Source: Flavobacteriaceae bacterium (GTDB lineage Bacteria; Bacteroidota; Bacteroidia; Flavobacteriales; Flavobacteriaceae). From it: a DNA stretch of 8,696 bases. Within the stretch, counting starts at the first letter, position 1. Each line of letters opens with the position of its first letter. Made by a program: the position numbers and the translations under genes. The stretch spans positions 1 to 8,696 of the forward strand of contig PAYI01000045.1 in NCBI GenBank assembly GCA_002714815.1. Reading direction: 5' to 3'. Positions 6,633 through 8,696 of the stretch are shown piece after piece. The notes beneath the pieces were generated by a model. That model was not told the origin of the DNA and searched no databases. It was given only the letters and a program-made list of their open reading frames with translations.

Positions 6633-7610
6633 ATGAGTAAAGATAAATACTATTACGATCCAGAAACACTTTCTTACCGCCCTATTAAAGTAACTAATAA
6701 AAATCGTATCTATAATATTCTTTTATTCACCATACTATCCTTTTTTTTTGGTGTTACCAGTCTATTAATCTTACTCAACTCAGATACTTTAAATACTCCC
6801 TCAGAACTTGCACAAAAAAGAACACTAAGAAATTACGAATTTCAATTTGATATTCTAAACAAAAAGTTGTCTCAACTAGAAGCAGTAGTTGCCAATGTTG
6901 AAGAACGAGACAATAACTTATATAGACTTTATTTTGAAGCTAGTCCAATACCAGAGGAACAAAGAAGAGCTGGTTTTGGAGGAGTTAATCGTTACAAAAA
7001 TTTGGAAGGTTATGATAACTCTGCTCTTATAATTAACACAGCAAAACGTTTAGATATTCTTACCAAGCAAACAGTGGTCCAATCACGTTCTTTGGATGAG
7101 ATAGAAAGACTTGCAGCAAATAAAGAGGCACTAATTGCAGCAATTCCAACCATTCAACCAATCAAAAATAAAGATCTAACTCGTGTTGCCTCGGGTTATG
7201 GTTATCGCATTGACCCTTTTACCAAAAAACGTCGTTTCCACTATGGAATGGATTTTACCACAAAAAGAGGAACACCAATTTATGCTAGTGGGAATGGCAT
7301 AGTAAAACGTGCCGACAATCGTTCATCTGGATATGGAAAACACATAAGAATTGATCATGGTTTTGGATATGTTAGCCTATATGCTCATCTTTCCAAATAT
7401 AACGTGAGGAGGGGTCAAAAGGTAAGACGGGGTGATATTATTGGATATGTAGGAAATACTGGAAGATCTGCCGGTCCTCACTTACATTATGAAATTATTA
7501 AGGATAATCAAAAAATTAATCCTTTGAATTTCTATTATGGAAATCTCTCTCCAAAAGAGTATGAAGCATTACTAACACAATCCAAACAAGAGAATCAATC
7601 TTTGGACTAA
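6633..7610 (+). CDS. M23 family (LytM-type) metallopeptidase
   Basis: A 325-residue membrane-anchored peptidase expected to cut peptidoglycan cross-bridges or stem peptides in the periplasm. A basic cytoplasmic N terminus (to about 26) leads into one transmembrane segment (about 27-48, IYNILLFTILSFFFGVTSLL and beyond). A helical, probably coiled-coil stalk follows (about 57-170), then the M23 domain (about 185-298). All zinc and catalytic residues are present: HYGMD (His203, Asp207), YAH (His252) and HLH (His283, His285), so the enzyme should be active rather than a degenerate regulator. The start MSKDKYYYDPETLSYRPI matches the N terminus I know for flavobacterial relatives. It is divergent from alaS, and a single base separates its stop from the start of the MerR gene, so the two are almost certainly co-transcribed. 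Confidence 0.94.
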   Translation: MSKDKYYYDPETLSYRPIKVTNKNRIYNILLFTILSFFFGVTSLLILLNSDTLNTPSELAQKRTLRNYEFQFDILNKKLSQLEAVVANVEERDNNLYRLYFEASPIPEEQRRAGFGGVNRYKNLEGYDNSALIINTAKRLDILTKQTVVQSRSLDEIERLAANKEALIAAIPTIQPIKNKDLTRVASGYGYRIDPFTKKRRFHYGMDFTTKRGTPIYASGNGIVKRADNRSSGYGKHIRIDHGFGYVSLYAHLSKYNVRRGQKVRRGDIIGYVGNTGRSAGPHLHYEIIKDNQKINPLNFYYGNLSPKEYEALLTQSKQENQSLD

Positions 7611-7611
7611 T

Positions 7612-7938
7612 ATGCACATAAATCTTCCTGATAAAAGGTACTATTCCATTGGCGAGGTAGCAAAAGCATTCCAGGTAAAGCCATCTTTACTTAGGTTTTG
7701 GGAAAAAGAATTTAAAGAAATTCAACCAAAAAAAAAACCAAGTGGAACACGTAAATACACCCCTGAACACATTCAAAAAATTCAATTTATTTATCATTTG
7801 ATAAAAGAAAAAGGAATGACAATAAAGGGTGCTAAAAAGCAATTAAAACTAAAAGTCACAAATGATCCTAAACAAGCTCTTCTTGTCAAATTAGAATTGA
7901 TCAAGGCTTCTTTAGAACAATTGAAAAAAAAAATATAG
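7612..7938 (+). CDS. MerR-family transcriptional regulator (short)
   Basis: A 108-residue protein with an N-terminal winged helix-turn-helix of the MerR type: YYSIGEVAKAF (10-20) and VKPSLLRFWEKEF (22-34) form the helix-turn-helix, GTRKYTPEHIQKIQFIYHLI (45-64) the wing and next helices, and KGMTIKGAKKQLK (67-79) the end of the DNA-binding part. The remainder (about 84-108) is a short helix suited to antiparallel dimerisation. There is no C-terminal ligand-binding domain and no cysteine, so it is not a metal- or thiol-sensing MerR. The target is unknown. Because it is 1 base behind the M23 gene, it may control that promoter or cell-envelope genes elsewhere, which is inference. A run of ten A (7728-7737) lies within codons 39-42. 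Its stop faces the der stop across 2 bases. Confidence 0.92.
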   Translation: MHINLPDKRYYSIGEVAKAFQVKPSLLRFWEKEFKEIQPKKKPSGTRKYTPEHIQKIQFIYHLIKEKGMTIKGAKKQLKLKVTNDPKQALLVKLELIKASLEQLKKKI

Positions 7939-7950
7939 TTTTATTTTTTT
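7927..7950. terminator. candidate bidirectional A/T hairpin between merR-type gene and der
   Basis: AAAAAAATA at 7927-7935 and TATTTTTTT at 7942-7950 form a perfect 9-base stem with a 6-base loop that covers both facing stop codons. Read from either side, the 3' arm of the stem is itself a T-run, so it could act in both directions for the two convergent genes. The stem has no G-C pair and would be weak as RNA, so termination here is a guess supported mainly by position. Confidence 0.3.
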
Positions 7951-8696
7951 CTAAAAAAGATTTGAATTGGCACTCCTTCAAAGTCAAATTGCTCACGAAT
8001 TTTATTTTCTAAAAACCTTCGGTAAGGTTCTTTTACATATTGAGGTAAATTGCAAAAAAAAACAAACTGTGGGTATGGCCTAGGGAGTTGAGTGCAAAAC
8101 TTGATTTTCACATATTTCCCTTTATAAGAGGGTGGTGATGTCTTTTCAATAATAGGCAACATTATATTATTTAAAGTCCTTGTTGCAATTCTAGACGAAC
8201 GGTTTTTATAAACTTTAACTGCAGTTTCAATTGCTTTAAAAATACGTTGCTTCGTAATAGAAGAAATAAAAACTATTGGCACGTCAGAAAATGGGGCTAT
8301 GGCTTCTCGGATTTGGGCTTCAAATTTCTTTGAAGCATCTGTACTTTTTTCAATTAAATCCCATTTATTCACTAAAATAACAACTCCCTTATTATTCCGA
8401 TGTGCAAGCCAAAAAATGTTTTGCACCTGTCCGTCAAAACCTCTAATACCATCAACAACCAAAAGGCAAACGTCTGAATTCTCTATTGACCGAATTGAAC
8501 GCATAACAGAATAAAACTCAATATTTTCTTTTACTTTAGATTTCCTCCTAATTCCTGCAGTATCAACAAGGTTAAAATCAAAACCAAAACGATTGTACAT
8601 AGTATCAATACTATCTCGAGTAGTTCCAGCAACTTCAGTTACAATATAACGGTCTTCTCCTATTAATGTGTTTATAAATGAAGATTTTCCTGCATT
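7941..8696 (-). CDS. der: ribosome-assembly GTPase Der (EngA), N-terminal part missing
   Basis: Double-GTPase that helps mature the large ribosomal subunit. The frame stays open to the window edge, so the 251 visible residues are the C-terminal part. The first GTPase domain and the start of the second lie outside. Visible elements of the second G domain are NAGKSS (G1, residues 1-6 of the visible part), VAGTTRDSIDT (G2 region, 22-32), DTAG (G3, 45-48), NKWD (G4, 110-113) and a G5-like SSITKQ (145-150). The KH-like RNA-binding domain that distinguishes Der follows (about 170-251, with RPYPQFVFFCNLP and EGVPIQIFFRKK at the end). An internal ATG at 8600 is not the start, since the P-loop lies upstream of it. 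The gene converges on the MerR gene with 2 bases between stops. Confidence 0.96.
   Translation of the reverse strand, partial: NAGKSSFINTLIGEDRYIVTEVAGTTRDSIDTMYNRFGFDFNLVDTAGIRRKSKVKENIEFYSVMRSIRSIENSDVCLLVVDGIRGFDGQVQNIFWLAHRNNKGVVILVNKWDLIEKSTDASKKFEAQIREAIAPFSDVPIVFISSITKQRIFKAIETAVKVYKNRSSRIATRTLNNIMLPIIEKTSPPSYKGKYVKIKFCTQLPRPYPQFVFFCNLPQYVKEPYRRFLENKIREQFDFEGVPIQIFFRKK

Noticed and set aside
8299..8514. Plus-strand open frame of 71 codons opposite der
   Set aside because: Antisense shadow of the second GTPase domain of der.

Overview
The window reads as ordinary chromosomal core sequence of an AT-rich, compact member of the Bacteroidota, most likely a flavobacterium. The evidence is the gene families (a DUF5522 mini-protein, a DUF4136 lipoprotein, a LysM-tailed glucosaminidase lipoprotein, and alaS beside an M23 peptidase and a MerR regulator). 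A-rich upstream regions without clear Shine-Dalgarno sequences, as is usual in this phylum, agree with this. I see no transposase, integrase, phage gene, CRISPR array, tRNA, rRNA or gene cluster foreign in composition. No stretch over about 140 bases lacks a gene.

Left part (112-3112, minus strand): a tightly packed operon, read right to left, of a fold-type II PLP enzyme (ACC deaminase / D-cysteine desulfhydrase family), a lipoprotein with a glucosaminidase domain and a LysM domain, and hemL (glutamate-1-semialdehyde aminomutase, tetrapyrrole synthesis by the C5 route). The first pair overlaps by 4 bases if the lipoprotein starts at GTG 2189; the second pair is 2 bases apart.

Middle (3130-3877, plus strand): two small genes, a 52-residue cysteine-rich DUF5522 protein at 3130-3288 that is easily missed because of its size, and a DUF4136 lipoprotein with a Trp/Gly-rich segment. 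The latter ends 2 bases from the stop of alaS, which runs on the minus strand (3880-6495).

Right part: a 137-base divergent intergenic region separates alaS from an M23 (LytM-type) membrane-anchored peptidase (6633-7610). One base further lies a short MerR-type regulator (7612-7938), whose stop faces, again across 2 bases, the stop of der (EngA ribosome-assembly GTPase). The window cuts der off inside its second GTPase domain.

The genes are mostly independent housekeeping functions: heme precursor supply, tRNA charging, ribosome assembly and cell-wall remodelling (two peptidoglycan hydrolases). I do not find a convincing undescribed multi-gene system. The points most worth a second look are the DUF5522 mini-protein, the true start of the glucosaminidase lipoprotein, the M23-MerR pair, and long homopolymer runs inside coding sequence, especially the A10 run in the MerR gene.
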